Shown piece by piece: positions 26,174 to 38,200 of a DNA stretch of 64,000 nt; the first letter of the stretch is position 1; the number at the start of each line of letters is the position of its first letter. The notes under the pieces are model-generated. The model did no database searches and was not told where the DNA came from. It saw only the letters and a list, made by a program, of their open reading frames with translations. The position numbers were made by a program, and so were the translations under genes. Origin of the DNA: Maritalea sp051251695 (GTDB taxonomy: Bacteria; Pseudomonadota; Alphaproteobacteria; Rhizobiales; Devosiaceae); contig NZ_JBPOEU010000003.1 of NCBI RefSeq assembly GCF_051251695.1, positions 121,487 through 185,486 of the forward strand. The letters are read 5' to 3'.

Positions 26174-27559
26174 TTATTGAGATATCGTGGAGCTTTGGGC
26201 ATCTGTACTTTCGTCAGGTTGTTCCTTGGCCTCTGGAATGGAGGACTCGTAATCTGCGATATGTTTTCGAACAGACCCCATATCACCCTGCGATAGGCTT
26301 GTTTTAATCTCTTTTAGCAAAGAATATGGGTCGATCTTATCAATCTCATATTCAGATTTGAGCGGTGCTTCGTGATGTTTGTTTAGATGAGATATTTGCA
26401 TATCTAGGCTCTTGAGTTTTTTTGACACATCCTCATCACGAAGTTCCAACTGGCGTGATAAAGTGTTGGCTGTTTCGACCAATTCGGTTTTCATATTCTG
26501 GTTGGAAGAGATAAGATTTACAGCGCTGATTGTTTGATGCATTGCCCCATGCAGTGCACGATGGGACTCGTTGGTTTGCTTGTGTACGCTTACTAGTGTG
26601 TCAACCGCGTGCCGTTGTTCTCTTGAATCTTGAGCAAGATATTCTATCACTTCAGCTAGCCGAGAGAGCTTCTCGTTTATTCTTGTATTGGACGCAGCAC
26701 TTAATCTGGCGGTCCGCATAATTAAACTTAAGCGCTTTTCTTCAATCATGGCTTGGGCGGCCGGACTACCTGATGCTGCTTTGCCCTCGGGATCCATTTC
26801 CACGATTGTTGACATCCAGCCTTCGATGTCTTGAACAAATTCGGAAAATGCCATTCCCGAAAACCGAACCATCAGTCCCAATGCAAGTGAAGTTACAAGA
26901 CCAAACAATGACGAGCTAAAGCCCGTTGCCATGCCGACCAATGGCTCTTGCAACTTGTTCATTAAGTTCTGAATGGCAGCTGAGGGGTCACCCCCGGTTA
27001 AATCAATTGCTGCCAAAATTTGGCCAACTGAAGCGAGCGTAACCATCAACCCCAAGAATGTGCCGATCAAACCAAGTAACACAAGAATGCCAGCAACATA
27101 TTGAGTGAGAGATTTTCGGTCATACAATCGCGCATCAATTGCATCGAGCAAAGTTTGCATTGTCGAAGGAGAGAGGTTTATGTCTTGGTTTTTCATCAAC
27201 TCTTCTGACATGAGTTGGTAAGTTGGGCCCAAGACCTCTGGTTTTTTATAAACTATGGCCATTTCTTTGCAACGGTAGTGACGCCATAAGGGATCGTTGA
27301 CGTTGCCAAGCTGTTCAACTCTGCAATCTTTGTAATGTTCTTGCAGTGCCAAATAGGCAACATGCTCATTCTTAAGCCGCAGAACATTGCGGTAGGTGAG
27401 AAATACACCAAAGAAGAACGTGGCAAAAATTGTGACGTTTAGCATCACATTTGACATGGTCGCTGAAACAATAAATTCATACTGCCACAAAGACAGTAAC
27501 ATCAGGACGCCAAATACTACGGACATACGAATGAGTGGCGTTTGAATTGTCTTTGTCAT
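26174..27559 (-). CDS. MotA/TolQ/ExbB-type proton-channel protein
   Basis: A 461-residue inner-membrane protein. Two N-terminal membrane segments (about 12-30 and 36-55) precede a cytoplasmic stretch. The conserved channel pair follows: YVAGILVLLGLIGTFLGLMV (about 138-158) and the segment after PLVGMATGFSSSLFGLVTSL (about 207-226). This is the MotA_ExbB core, here with a long C-terminal coiled-coil region (about 280-430). Such proteins conduct protons in a 5:2 complex with a MotB/TolR-like partner, encoded just upstream at 27665. AGGTAG precedes the ATG. Position between a T1SS exporter and a PilZ gene suggests it energises or gates the secretion or display of the giant RTX protein, by inference. 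Confidence 0.8.
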   Translation of the reverse strand: MTKTIQTPLIRMSVVFGVLMLLSLWQYEFIVSATMSNVMLNVTIFATFFFGVFLTYRNVLRLKNEHVAYLALQEHYKDCRVEQLGNVNDPLWRHYRCKEMAIVYKKPEVLGPTYQLMSEELMKNQDINLSPSTMQTLLDAIDARLYDRKSLTQYVAGILVLLGLIGTFLGLMVTLASVGQILAAIDLTGGDPSAAIQNLMNKLQEPLVGMATGFSSSLFGLVTSLALGLMVRFSGMAFSEFVQDIEGWMSTIVEMDPEGKAASGSPAAQAMIEEKRLSLIMRTARLSAASNTRINEKLSRLAEVIEYLAQDSREQRHAVDTLVSVHKQTNESHRALHGAMHQTISAVNLISSNQNMKTELVETANTLSRQLELRDEDVSKKLKSLDMQISHLNKHHEAPLKSEYEIDKIDPYSLLKEIKTSLSQGDMGSVRKHIADYESSIPEAKEQPDESTDAQSSTISQ

Positions 27560-27664
27560 TCGAATCTACCTAATTATATAAAACTCGCCCAGATACTTAC
27601 AAACATAAATGCAAATTTGGTTAAGAATTGACTTCGAAAGTAATTGGCATAGCATTTCTTAAAA

Positions 27665-28435
27665 TTAGGATTGGCCGTTTACAAAAACACGAACCTGGTT
27701 GATTTCTTCTTCAGTGGGGGCAGGGCGAACATTTATCGTTAAGCTTTCGCCGTCGAAACCCGAATTTATTAGAACGTTGCGTACAGAGAGAACGCGAAAA
27801 TACGCTTTGCGTTTTGCCTGCGATACGGCTGTGCTTTGGGGATCAAAGAAGCTCCATGCGGTTAGTTTTGCCCCGCGCAGTGCATCTTTATTTTCCTCCA
27901 GAAAGCGCAACATTTCAGCTTCAGCATCGGCTGTGATTTCGACGCCTTTCCCCATAAATTTGAGAATTAGGATTTGCGCCGCACTTGTCACAGCTACTTT
28001 GTGCTCTGGATTCGTATTGGGCGTGTCTTCTTTCGCCACTACAATTGTCTTTTCTTCTAAGACTTTTCGAGATTGGATTTGAAGTTGATTTTCGGCTTCA
28101 ACTTGCTCTGATTGAGTTATTTTCTCGCTTTTAGTTGGTTCAGCTACTCCAACGTCACTGGTTGCCGACGTAGCATGCAGTTCAGCACTGGTTGAGTCAG
28201 GTTTTTTCTCGGCAACATTTGGTGTGTCCGCCTCTAGGACGTCGTTGTCCACTTTCTCAGTTGGCGGTTTTCCTGAAATTTCAGCCGTAATTACTGTCTT
28301 GGCAATTTGCTGGGAAATACCAAAGATGACAACTCCAAGGACGATGAGCAGGAATGTTACAACCATCACAATTGTGGAGAGCGCATCCACAAACCCTGGC
28401 CAGTGATTGTCTTCTTCCTCTAAACGCTTTGCCAT
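27665..28435 (-). CDS. MotB/TolR-like membrane protein with OmpA-like C-terminus
   Basis: A 256-residue protein with one N-terminal membrane helix. WPGFVDALSTIVMVVTFLLI carries an Asp (residue 17) at the position of the proton-carrying Asp of MotB, TolR and ExbD. A charged Ser/Thr/Lys-rich linker (about 50-150) follows, then a short OmpA-like domain (about 155-250) with AKRKAYFRVLSVRNVLINSGF. It is expected to pair with the MotA/TolQ-like protein and to contact peptidoglycan. The gene starts 18 bp after the exporter ATPase stop, so they are co-transcribed. Confidence 0.78.
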   Translation of the reverse strand: MAKRLEEEDNHWPGFVDALSTIVMVVTFLLIVLGVVIFGISQQIAKTVITAEISGKPPTEKVDNDVLEADTPNVAEKKPDSTSAELHATSATSDVGVAEPTKSEKITQSEQVEAENQLQIQSRKVLEEKTIVVAKEDTPNTNPEHKVAVTSAAQILILKFMGKGVEITADAEAEMLRFLEENKDALRGAKLTAWSFFDPQSTAVSQAKRKAYFRVLSVRNVLINSGFDGESLTINVRPAPTEEEINQVRVFVNGQS

Positions 28436-28453
28436 GTTGCTACCGAGCCCCGT

Positions 28454-30703
28454 TTATTGCTTTTTTTGCAATTTTTCGAGGACTTCGTTGCGCGGGCCGT
28501 CCGCTACGATTGTGCCATTTTCCATCCAAATAATGCGATCAACCAATTTCAAAAGTTGCATTCGGTGTGTAGACAAAATCAGGGTGCGCCCCTCAAGTAT
28601 TGAAGGTAATTTGTTGATAAGCAGTGCCTCTGTCGTATTGTCCATCGCAGAGGTTGGCTCGTCCAATACAAGTATTTTGGGATCTTTCGCCAATGTTCTT
28701 GCGAGGCCAACGGCTTGTCGTTCACCACCTGAAAGATGCTGTCCACGTGGACCTACAGACAAGTTGAACCCTTGGGGATGTGTGTCCACGATATTGCTTA
28801 CACCAGAAATATCCGCAATTTTTCTCAATAGAGCGTCGTCGATGTGTTCGTTTCCAGACAGAATATTTGCACGTATAGAATTGTTCATCAATTCGGTGTC
28901 TTGACTCATATAGGCCATTGATTGACGGAGCAGTAATGGTGAGATTTGTCGCGCATCAACACCATCGAACAGAATTTGACCGCTATCAGGCTCGAACAAT
29001 CGCGGAAGCAACTTCAACAGTGTTGATTTACCACTTCCATTGCGACCGATAATTCCGATACGTTCTTCATGACCGATATCCAGCTGGATATTTTTCAAGT
29101 TGTGTTCTTGGTTGTTGGGATACGAAAAACAGATATTACGCATGGAGATGTTGCCGTTGGTCAGTGCAGCACCTTGAGTAACGTCGCCACCTGTTTCATC
29201 TTGCGTGTCCAATAGTTTCAGGGCTTTGCAAATGCCGCCTCTCGCACCGGCCAATTGTGCGAGCTGCATGATCAACTGGCTGACCGGAGAGATTATTCGA
29301 CCAACCAATAGAGTTGTTGCTGCCAAATTTCCAAGTGTCATCATGCCAGCGTTCACCTCAATCGCGCCGACGACGATGGTCATAACAATTGTAAGTTGAG
29401 TGATATTAAGCATCAGTTGGGTAGAGAAAGCGTGCGACTGACGCGCCTGATGATTAAGAAAGGCGCTGGTGTCTGTCCGTCGTTCCCAATCATTTAAAAG
29501 CAAGTGCTCTGTGCCTGTGGCCTTTGTTGTTGCAATTGTTGCTGCTGTTTCAATTGCTTGGTCGTGAACTTCGATACGCGCTTCGTGCGTTTCACCAGCT
29601 CTTTTCTGAACTTTAAAACTATTCCAGGCAATCACCGTTGCGATTAGCAATATGCCCATGATGGGTACAATCACAACAATGCCAGCTAGACTGAATACGA
29701 GTAAAAGCATCAAAAACACGAATGGCAAGTCTGCGAGTAGAGCAGTCAAAAATGACGGTACCAAAAGTGCAGCTTGTTCAGTTTCTTGAAGCGTTGCTGA
29801 GAACCCTTTGGTGAATTGTTGGCTTTTGACCAACGGCACGCTAACCAGCTTTCGATAGAGCGCCGACTGCAGGTTTAAACCGAACTTAACGCCAACGGCT
29901 TCTTGCAAATTTACACGGGTCGCACGCAATCCTGTATCTACACCAAGTGCTATGAGCACACCAAATGTTAGTGCCGTAAGCGTTTCAAATGCCCCGTGAG
30001 GGACAACTCGGTCGTACACAAGTGTTATAAATAGCGGCAAAACTACCAGCAATAAGTTCGATAAAATCGCGGCAGAAAAAAGCTTTACAAAAAATGGGCG
30101 GTAGTTTTTCGTCGCCATCGAAATCAGGCGTTTGACAGCACTCGTGAGGCTTGAATTGATATTTGGCTGCTCAGTAGATTTTTGCCTGACAGGGGGCAGG
30201 TTAGTCTGCCCAATTGCTGGGTGTACGCTTAGCCAATTGCCTGTCAAACACTCTTTTAGCGCACGCAAAGAGACCTTTTGCCTGCCATCGCTGGTCAAAA
30301 TATTAACAAGGCCATTTTCAGAACTCAATATGATAAGACTGGTTTGGTCGTTCAACTCAGCGATTAAGGGATGCGGCCCATTCGCTATTTTTGTTGGATC
30401 GCTTTTGCCAAACTCTAGCTCAGAGTGTAGTTCCTGTGCGAGGCTCTTTAAAGTTTCTTGAGCGGGATAAGCGCCAAATCGCGCCAATATTTCATCTTCA
30501 TTGGGTGTGTTAGAACCAAGCCAACTTCTGGTCAATTTTGTTATAGCTATAGGGAAAACGAAACCATTCGGACTAAATGCTGCTTTAGATGAATTGGCTT
30601 CACCGCTAGGATGAACTTGCTCACCATTTTGCCACTGATCAACCGTTCTGGTTCGTTCAGGCTGTGCAGTCTGTTCAGTTTGCTGAGCCAAACCCTGGGA
30701 CAC
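28454..30703 (-). CDS. Type I secretion ABC exporter (permease/ATPase fusion, LapB/RtxB type)
   Basis: A 749-residue protein beginning at GTG. Residues about 60-190 form a C39-peptidase-like domain that lacks the catalytic Cys-His pair, as in exporters of RTX proteins without a double-glycine leader. Six membrane helices (about 215-480) are followed by a nucleotide-binding domain with Walker A GIIGRNGSGKSTLL, signature LSGGERQAVGLARTL and Walker B ILVLDEPTSAMD. It forms the inner-membrane motor of a T1SS with the HlyD-type protein encoded divergently at 30825 and the TolC-type protein at 47889. The substrate is almost certainly the giant RTX protein. The GTG start has only a weak ribosome site, so the N-terminus is not certain. 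Confidence 0.9.
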   Translation of the reverse strand: MSQGLAQQTEQTAQPERTRTVDQWQNGEQVHPSGEANSSKAAFSPNGFVFPIAITKLTRSWLGSNTPNEDEILARFGAYPAQETLKSLAQELHSELEFGKSDPTKIANGPHPLIAELNDQTSLIILSSENGLVNILTSDGRQKVSLRALKECLTGNWLSVHPAIGQTNLPPVRQKSTEQPNINSSLTSAVKRLISMATKNYRPFFVKLFSAAILSNLLLVVLPLFITLVYDRVVPHGAFETLTALTFGVLIALGVDTGLRATRVNLQEAVGVKFGLNLQSALYRKLVSVPLVKSQQFTKGFSATLQETEQAALLVPSFLTALLADLPFVFLMLLLVFSLAGIVVIVPIMGILLIATVIAWNSFKVQKRAGETHEARIEVHDQAIETAATIATTKATGTEHLLLNDWERRTDTSAFLNHQARQSHAFSTQLMLNITQLTIVMTIVVGAIEVNAGMMTLGNLAATTLLVGRIISPVSQLIMQLAQLAGARGGICKALKLLDTQDETGGDVTQGAALTNGNISMRNICFSYPNNQEHNLKNIQLDIGHEERIGIIGRNGSGKSTLLKLLPRLFEPDSGQILFDGVDARQISPLLLRQSMAYMSQDTELMNNSIRANILSGNEHIDDALLRKIADISGVSNIVDTHPQGFNLSVGPRGQHLSGGERQAVGLARTLAKDPKILVLDEPTSAMDNTTEALLINKLPSILEGRTLILSTHRMQLLKLVDRIIWMENGTIVADGPRNEVLEKLQKKQ

Positions 30704-30824
30704 GGGTGTTAGTTTCCTAATTGTTGACTAATTGTTACTAACTTCATGCGATTAAATATTTGATTAAGGTTAATAAGTTCTAATCCCAAAAGTAATTAAC
30801 CAATTTTCGCAGGCCTTTATTGCC

Positions 30825-32153
30825 ATGTCTTTGACCACGCCAAATGAAAATGAATCTGAATATTTGATTGATAGGTCGTCATTTGCTCGTCGGACAGATC
30901 AAATTGATAAGCATGCCAATCGCCTGTTTCTTGTCGTCGTCAGTGTCGGTTTAGTGTTGTTCGTAAGTTGGTCCGCGTTTGCAAGGCTAGATCAAGTAAC
31001 CCGTGGCAACGGGCGGGTCGAAGCATTAGAACAAAATCACGAAATCCAACATATGGAAGGCGGTTTGGTTTCAGAGATTTTTGTAAAAGAAGGCGACGCT
31101 GTTCAAAAGGGTGACGTTCTATTGCGGATCGAGAACAGTTTTTCCAAAGCTGAATTTGAGCAAACCCGTTTGGAGTTGGGGTCACAGCGCGCAAAGTTGG
31201 TACGTTTGATGGCAGAAGCAATTGGAGCAAATCAGATTTCGCCTCCTCCAGACTTAGTGAAAGATTTTCCAGATGCTGTCGCAAACGAGCGACTGATTTT
31301 TGGGCGGCTGAGAGCCAATCTCAATGATCAAAACTTGATATTCCGGGACCAAGCTCAGCAACAAAGACTAAAGCTTTCCGAACATCAGTTAAGGTTGGAA
31401 AACAAACGCAAAGAATATGAATTGTTATTGGAGCAAGTTAAGAGCTATCGCAAACTACTGAAATCAGGCGCGGCATCTCGGAACGAATTACTCTCCCACG
31501 AAAGTGCTTTGCAGCAAGTTAAAACCCAAATCAATGATTTAGAGTTTCGCGTTCCCTCTACCCAATCGGAATTAGATGAAGCATTGCGACGTCAAGATGA
31601 ATTGTCGACCCGGGCGCAAGCTGAAGCGGAAAAGGAAGCTGCTGCGGTTGCAACAGTAATTGCGCAATTGGAAGCATCGATAAGCGCACTCGGCGATCGA
31701 AAGTCGCGTGTCAGTGTTGTTGCTCCGATTGACGGACGTATAAACAGACTATTAGTTTCCACAGTAAATGGAGTGGTTCAACCAGGGCAAGTGTTGGCAC
31801 AAATCGTACCCAACGACTTGGCCATCGCCGTTGACGCGCGTTTGTCCCCCAAGGACCGGGCTAACGTTTGGCCGGGACTAGAAGCTGTAATTAAGATTAG
31901 TGCATATGAGTACTCAGTATATGGGGGCCTAGTAGGCGAAGTTATTGAAGTGTCCCCAGATGCCCTACAGGACGAAAATGGAAATCCATATTTTCGTATT
32001 CGGGTACGTGCAGACAGTGCTTCACTGGGTGAGGACAACCCCATTGTGCCGGGAATGTTGGCTGAAGTTAATGTGATTACCGGCTCTCATTCAGTGCTGG
32101 ATTATATATTACAGCCGGTTCGTCGGGTGCAAGCCAACGCCCTGCGGCGTTAG
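30825..32153 (+). CDS. HlyD/LapC-type membrane fusion protein of the T1SS
   Basis: A 442-residue periplasmic adaptor. One membrane helix (about residues 33-51, LFLVVVSVGLVLFVSWSAF) is followed by a lipoyl half-motif (GRVEALEQNHEIQHMEGGLV). A long coiled-coil hairpin (about 110-275) and the second lipoyl half plus beta-barrel (SVVAPIDGRINRLLV, then VQPGQVLAQIVP) come next. It bridges the ABC exporter and the TolC-type channel. It is transcribed divergently from the exporter operon and convergently to the RTX gene, with only 51 bp between their stops. Confidence 0.9.
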   Translation: MSLTTPNENESEYLIDRSSFARRTDQIDKHANRLFLVVVSVGLVLFVSWSAFARLDQVTRGNGRVEALEQNHEIQHMEGGLVSEIFVKEGDAVQKGDVLLRIENSFSKAEFEQTRLELGSQRAKLVRLMAEAIGANQISPPPDLVKDFPDAVANERLIFGRLRANLNDQNLIFRDQAQQQRLKLSEHQLRLENKRKEYELLLEQVKSYRKLLKSGAASRNELLSHESALQQVKTQINDLEFRVPSTQSELDEALRRQDELSTRAQAEAEKEAAAVATVIAQLEASISALGDRKSRVSVVAPIDGRINRLLVSTVNGVVQPGQVLAQIVPNDLAIAVDARLSPKDRANVWPGLEAVIKISAYEYSVYGGLVGEVIEVSPDALQDENGNPYFRIRVRADSASLGEDNPIVPGMLAEVNVITGSHSVLDYILQPVRRVQANALRR

Positions 32154-32163
32154 CCCACTACCA

Positions 32164-32181
32164 ATTTTACATTTGTAAAAT
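32164..32181. terminator. Short AT-rich hairpin between convergent genes
   Basis: ATTTTAC-attt-GTAAAAT, a 7-bp stem with a 4-base loop in the 51-bp gap between the HlyD and RTX stop codons. It could terminate both transcripts but is weak and lacks a GC core. Confidence 0.35.
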
Positions 32182-32204
32182 GGCCACCATCAAAGAGCCT
32201 TAAA

Positions 32205-35200
32205 TCAGCCATTGACGATGAGTTGGGCTATTTCATTTGTGTGCGCCATGTCATCATAAATGGTGTAGGTCGTCGTTCCACCGCCACCCGAGACCACGGT
32301 GTTTGCTGGTGCATCGGTGATGGAAATTGTATCGCCGCCATCTGTGTTTAATGTCAGCACATTGTTAGTGTCAGTCATGTTTTGAATATCGGTTGAACTA
32401 AGTTCCAAATTGGCATTTACACCCACATTTGTAAAATCGATCAATTCAACGTCGGTCAACACACTCCCCAATAATGTCTCATCATCTATTGTTCCAGTGC
32501 TTGCAGCAAAGTTTACCGTGTCGGTGTCTGCCCCGCCATCGATGCTTGCAGAAAGATCAAGCATATCTGCCTCCACGTTGAAAATATCATTTCCTAAGCC
32601 GCCTGAAAGGCTGTCAGCTCCGCCATTTGAATTTATTGTTTCATTTGCGCTTGTTCCGTTGATTGTGTCGGCGAATGCCGAGCCAATGGCAATTTCTACG
32701 CCGGAAACTTGATCGCCGCTCGCGTCGCCACCCGCAGAAACGGAGCCGTCAAGGTTAAGTGTGATGCCGGACCCTGATGTCGAGTAATCGATCGTATCGC
32801 TTCCTGCTCCACCAATGACTAAATCAACGCCAACGCCGCCTGTGATGATGTCATCGCCATCACCACCCGAAATCGTGTTTGTTCCCGTGCCACCTGACAA
32901 TGTATCATTGTCTGCACCGCCGGCAATAATGTCATCTCCATCTCCACCTGTGATAATGTCATTGCCATCTCCGCCCGAAAGATTATCGATGCCAGCCGCG
33001 CCAGAAATGGTGTCATTTCCGGCACCGCCAAAGATAGTGTTGGCGTCGCCCGTTCCTGTAAGTGTGTCGTTTTGAGCCGAGCCCGTTAGGTTTTCAAATC
33101 CAGAGATGTTATCGCCAGCCGCATCGCCTCCAGATGCACTGTTGCTGCCCAAATTAACCGTTACACCTGCACTTGATCCTGAATAGTCTAACGTGTCATC
33201 GCCAGCGCCGCCGGTCAACGTGTCGTTACCTGCGCCACCTTTCAATGTATCGTTGCCAGAGCCACCTTCAAGCGTTTCATCAGCGCCTGTGCCATTTAGG
33301 ATATCGGCATGCGCAGTCCCTATTATGACTTCAATAGATGAAAGAGTGTCGCCAGCCGCGTCGCCGCCCGAAGACGTCGTACCGTCAAGATTGACCGTGA
33401 CCCCAGAGCTGGACACGGAATAATCAACTGTATCTGTGTCAGCACCACCGTTGATGTTGTCTGCGCCGGCGCTGCCGTTGAAATAATCGTCCCCAGCATC
33501 GCCAGTTAGAGTGTCATCACCGGCGCCATCATTAAATGTATCGTTACCCGCTCCGCCGATCAGTGTTTCAGCAACTCCAGTGCCGTTAAACTGATCATTT
33601 CCTGAAGACCCCGTAACTTGCTCAATACTCGAGAGCTGGTCCCCCTGTGCGTCGCCGCCAGATGAAGCGGTGCCATCAAGGTTGACGGTAACCGCCGATG
33701 CAGAATTGGTATAATTGACATGGTCCATACCTGTGCCACCATCAATAATGTCGATACCAGCGCCACCAACAATCGTATCGTCGCCAGCATCTCCAACAAT
33801 GGTGTTGGTGCCTGAATTTCCCGTTATGGTGTCATTTCCACCGCCGCCAGCAATGGTGTTGTTAGCGCTCGACCCTGTCAGCGAGTCGTTTTGGGCGGAG
33901 CCGGTCATATTTTCAAAGCCGGAAATGGTATCACCGGTCGCGTCGCCACCTGTGGCACTGTTGGCGCTTAGATCAACTGTGACCCCAGAACTGGACCCTG
34001 AATAGTCGAGTGTGTCGTTGCCGTCGCCACCTTGCATATTGTCACCACTGCCACCACCGACAATAGTGTCGTCGCCGTCGCCACCAATCAACGTTTCAGC
34101 ACTTGAGGTGCCGCGTAATATGTCATTTTGGGTTGAGCCGGTTACTTGTTCGAAGTTTGTTAGCACGTCGCCAGCCGCATCACCTCCCGCTGAAATTGTA
34201 CCATCAAGGTTTACTGTGACGCCACTTGCTGAGGTTGAATAGTCAATTTGGTCATTGCCAATGCCGCCATCCATTGTGTCAGACCCAGCTCCCGCAACAA
34301 AAATATCATTTCCTGTACCGCCTTCAAGGATATCGTTGCCTGCGCCACCATCCAAAATGTCGTTGCCTGCGCCCCCTTCAAGGGTTTCATTTGCACTTGT
34401 GCCATTCAGGGTATCTGCAAACGCTGATCCAACAACTTGCTCGACGTTGTTGATGATATCTCCAGCCGCCTCAGCGCCTGAAGATGTTGATCCATCGAGG
34501 TTTACGGTGACCCCAAAGGATGCGCTTGCATAGTTGACTGTATCAGAGCCAGTGCCGCCATCTATCGTGTCAGCGCCTGCATCCGCCATAAAAATATCAT
34601 CACCGGCATCGCCATACAAAAAGTCGGCACCGGCATTGCCAGAAATCGTATCGTCGTCGTTGCCACCCCTAATGGTATCAATCCCATCACCACCATAAAG
34701 GGTGTCATTACCTTCGCCGCCGTTCAGTATATCAGCACCCGCTGCCCCAGTAATTGTGTCATTACCCGCATGACCATCTAACTGATTGTCGTTGTCGTCG
34801 CCATCAATCGTGTCGGATACCAAGGAACCAACTACATTTTCAACATTGGTGATGCTATCATTTTGGGCGTCACCACCAGTTCCTGTACCTGCAACCAGAT
34901 TAATTGTAATTGAGGTGCTTGAATTTGAATAATCAATCGTGTCGACACCCGCGCCGCCGTCTATGCTGTCTCCACCTGCGCCACCTACTAGGGTATCACT
35001 TCCATCGCCACCGTTGAGCACGTCATCCCCACCAGCACCATCTAAGGTGTCGTCACCCGCGCCGCCATCAAATGTTTCGTTGGCGGAGGTTCCGCTAATC
35101 GTATCGTCAAATGATGAGCCGGTAATGACTTCAATACTTGTGAGAATATCGCCTTGTGCGTCACCGCCACTCGAGGCAAGTCCATTGAGCAGGATATTGA

Positions 35201-38200
35201 CGCTTGAGCCAGAAGTCGAATAGTTTGCGGTGTCATTGCCTGCGCCACCATCGATCGTGTCCGCGCCACCAAGGCCTGTCAGCTGGTCGTCTCCGGCTCC
35301 CCCGATCAGTACGTTAGCGCTTGCTTCGCCGATAAGCGTATCATTATGGCTTGAGCCGGTGAGATCTTCGAAATTAGCGATCGTGTCGCCTGCAGCGTCA
35401 CCACCAGAAGCGGTATTGTTGCCAATATCAACCGAAACGCCGCCACTCGATCCAGAAAAGTCCAACAGATCGTTGCCCGCACCGCCATCAAGGTTGTCCG
35501 CGCCAGCACCGCCTGAGATTTGATCGTTTCCACTGCCGCCGGTTATCGTATCGTTACCTGCTTCGCCATAGAGCAAATCTTCTTCGTCGCCGCCGTCAAT
35601 TGTGTCGTTTCCGTCGCCACCATTTATGGTATCGTCGTCATCGCCGCCTTGAAGTTGATCTGCCCCGGTGCCGCCGTCAATTATGTCATCCCCTTCGCCT
35701 CCAACAATAACATCATCGCCGCCTTCACCATTTATGGTGTCGTCACCGTCTTCGCCGTCAATGGTGTCGGCGCCCGCACCGCCATCGATTATGTCAGTTC
35801 CAGCACCACCATCTATGGTATTCGCGTTGCTATCGCCGGTTAAGTTGTCGGCGGCGGCGCTGCCAACGATGTTCTCAAAGCCTGAAATCGTATCCCCTGC
35901 AGCATTCCCACCAGAAACAATGTTGGTGCTTAGGTTTACGTTGACCCCTCCGGCCGATGCTGAATAATTAAGCGTGTCGATATCTCCACCACCTATCAAG
36001 GTGTCGGCTGCGCCAAGAGATGAAAACGTGTCGTTGCCTGCACCACCGTCAAATATGATACTTTGGACTCCGCCTACCAATGTGTCATTGTTCGCCGATC
36101 CGTTAATTTGTTCTATCGAAACAAAACTGTCGCCCTGGGCATGACTTCCTGTATGAGTGCCGGTGGCGAGGTTGATGCTGATCGCGCCTGAGTTAGAGTA
36201 GTCAACAATGTCAGTTCCATCACCGCCATCTAAGACGTCATTGCCAAGACCGCCGTTCAAACTGTCATCGCCGTCCCCACCTTCAAGTCGGTTGTCGAAC
36301 GAATTACCCGAAATAGTGTCGTTGAAAGCGCTGCCAATGACATTTTCCATGCTCTCATAAGTATCGCCCTGTGCCGTGCCACCCGCGCTTGTTCCAAGAA
36401 GATCAACATTGACTGCAAACCCAGAACTTGAATAATCAATCGTATCGGTGCCAGAATCCCCTAAATATTGGTCATTGCCGTCATCACCGATAAAGAGATC
36501 ATTGCCTGAACCGCCCGACACATAATCATTGCCTGCCCCACCAGTCACTGTATCATCGTCGTTGCCAGCATAGATGGTATCGTTACCGGCGCCGGCGTCG
36601 ATGATGTCATTGCCCTCTTCGCCATAAATAGTGTCGTTGCCGCCACCGCCGTTTACGGTGTCGTTGCCAGCTTCAGCGTAGACCAAATTACCCGCATTGT
36701 TGGTCGTAAGCGTATCGCTCCCTTGGGAGCCATAAAGCGTCTCAATATTGGTGTAGCTGTCGCCTTGTGCGTTGCCTCCCAAGCCTGAGCCTGTCTGCAG
36801 ATTAACGGTAACGGCAGTACCGGAGTTGTCAAATCTTAGAATATCGGTGCCTGCACCACCATCGACGGCGTCTGCGCCGGCACCAGCATAAATGGTGTCG
36901 TTGCCGTCGCCCAAATTGTGCGTATCATCGCCCGATCCGTCATAAACCGTGTCATTGCCTGTGCCAGCTTCAACCGTATCGTTTCCAGCTTGGTCGGAGA
37001 TGATGTCATTGCCTGCACCGCCGGTAATGACATTGTTTGCAGCATCTCCTGAAATAGTGTCGTTATACGAAGTCCCGGTGACGTTTTCGATAGAAATGAA
37101 CGTATCACCAAGGGCGTCACCGCTTGTGCCTGTTCCGCTTGCCAGCGAAACACTGATCGCGGCTCCTGCGGTAGAAAAATCGGCGGTATCAATGCCGGCA
37201 CCGCCGTCTAGCATATCACTGCCTTGACGACCTGACATAAAGTCATCTCCCGCGCCGCCAGAAATGGTGTTGTTACCGACGCCACCGATTAATGTGTCAT
37301 CGAAACCTGAGCCGGTTATGTTTTCGATTGAACTAAATGTATCGCCAAGCGCATCGCCCATTGTGCCAGTATTGGCACCCAAATCGGCGGCGACAGCGGA
37401 CGCCGCATCAGAATAATCAACAGTGTCCATGCCTGATGAGCCGGTGATCACATCGGCACCACCACCACCATTTAGGGTGTCGTCGCCATCACCACCGTCC
37501 AAATTGTCGTCGCCTGCTCCGCCGTACAAAGTGTCCGCACCATCTTCTCCGTTAAGTTCATCATCACCCGCTTCGCCATATAGGGTGTCGTTGCCGGCAC
37601 CACCGGACAAAGTGTCGTCGCCATCACCACCGCGCAAAATGTCATTGCCGCTGCCACCAGAAATGATGTTGGCAATACTGTCGCCGGTAAGTTGATCCGC
37701 ATAGGATGAGCCGTAGAGATTTTCGATTTCGCTTAGTGTATCGCCTTGCGCATTCCCGCCGGTATTGATGCCGGTTGATAGGTTTACAATGACGCCTGTG
37801 CCCGATGCAGAGTAACTCACCGAGTCCAAGCCAGCGCCCCCAATATAAGTATCAGCGCCAATTGAATCGTTGAATAAATCGTTGCCTAATCCACCTTCAA
37901 AGCTTTCAGCACCGACGGTTCCATTGAAGGTGTCGTTAAAGTCACTGCCAATGATGTGTTCAATTTCATACAAGCGATCACCCTGGGCATCGCCGCCAGC
38001 ACTTGCTGCACCTGACAAGAACAGTACGATTGCAGCGCTCGACAAAGAATAAGTAACTGTATCTATGCCGATTCCGCCGTAAATATTGTCTGCGCCTGCA
38101 CCACCTTCCAGTGTGTCATCACCCTCGTCACCCTCCAATGTGTCGTTGCCGTCACCGCCATAAATAATGTCGTTGCCAGCATTACCGGATAGTGTATTTG

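Noticed and set aside
26174..28435. Zorya-type anti-phage system (ZorA/ZorB)
   Set aside because: The MotA-like and OmpA-like pair resembles ZorAB, but no ZorC, ZorD or ZorE-like gene is present, and the pair is embedded in a T1SS operon.
26174..28435. Flagellar stator genes motA/motB
   Set aside because: No flagellar genes nearby; the long coiled-coil C-terminus of the MotA-like protein and the short OmpA-like domain differ from stator proteins.
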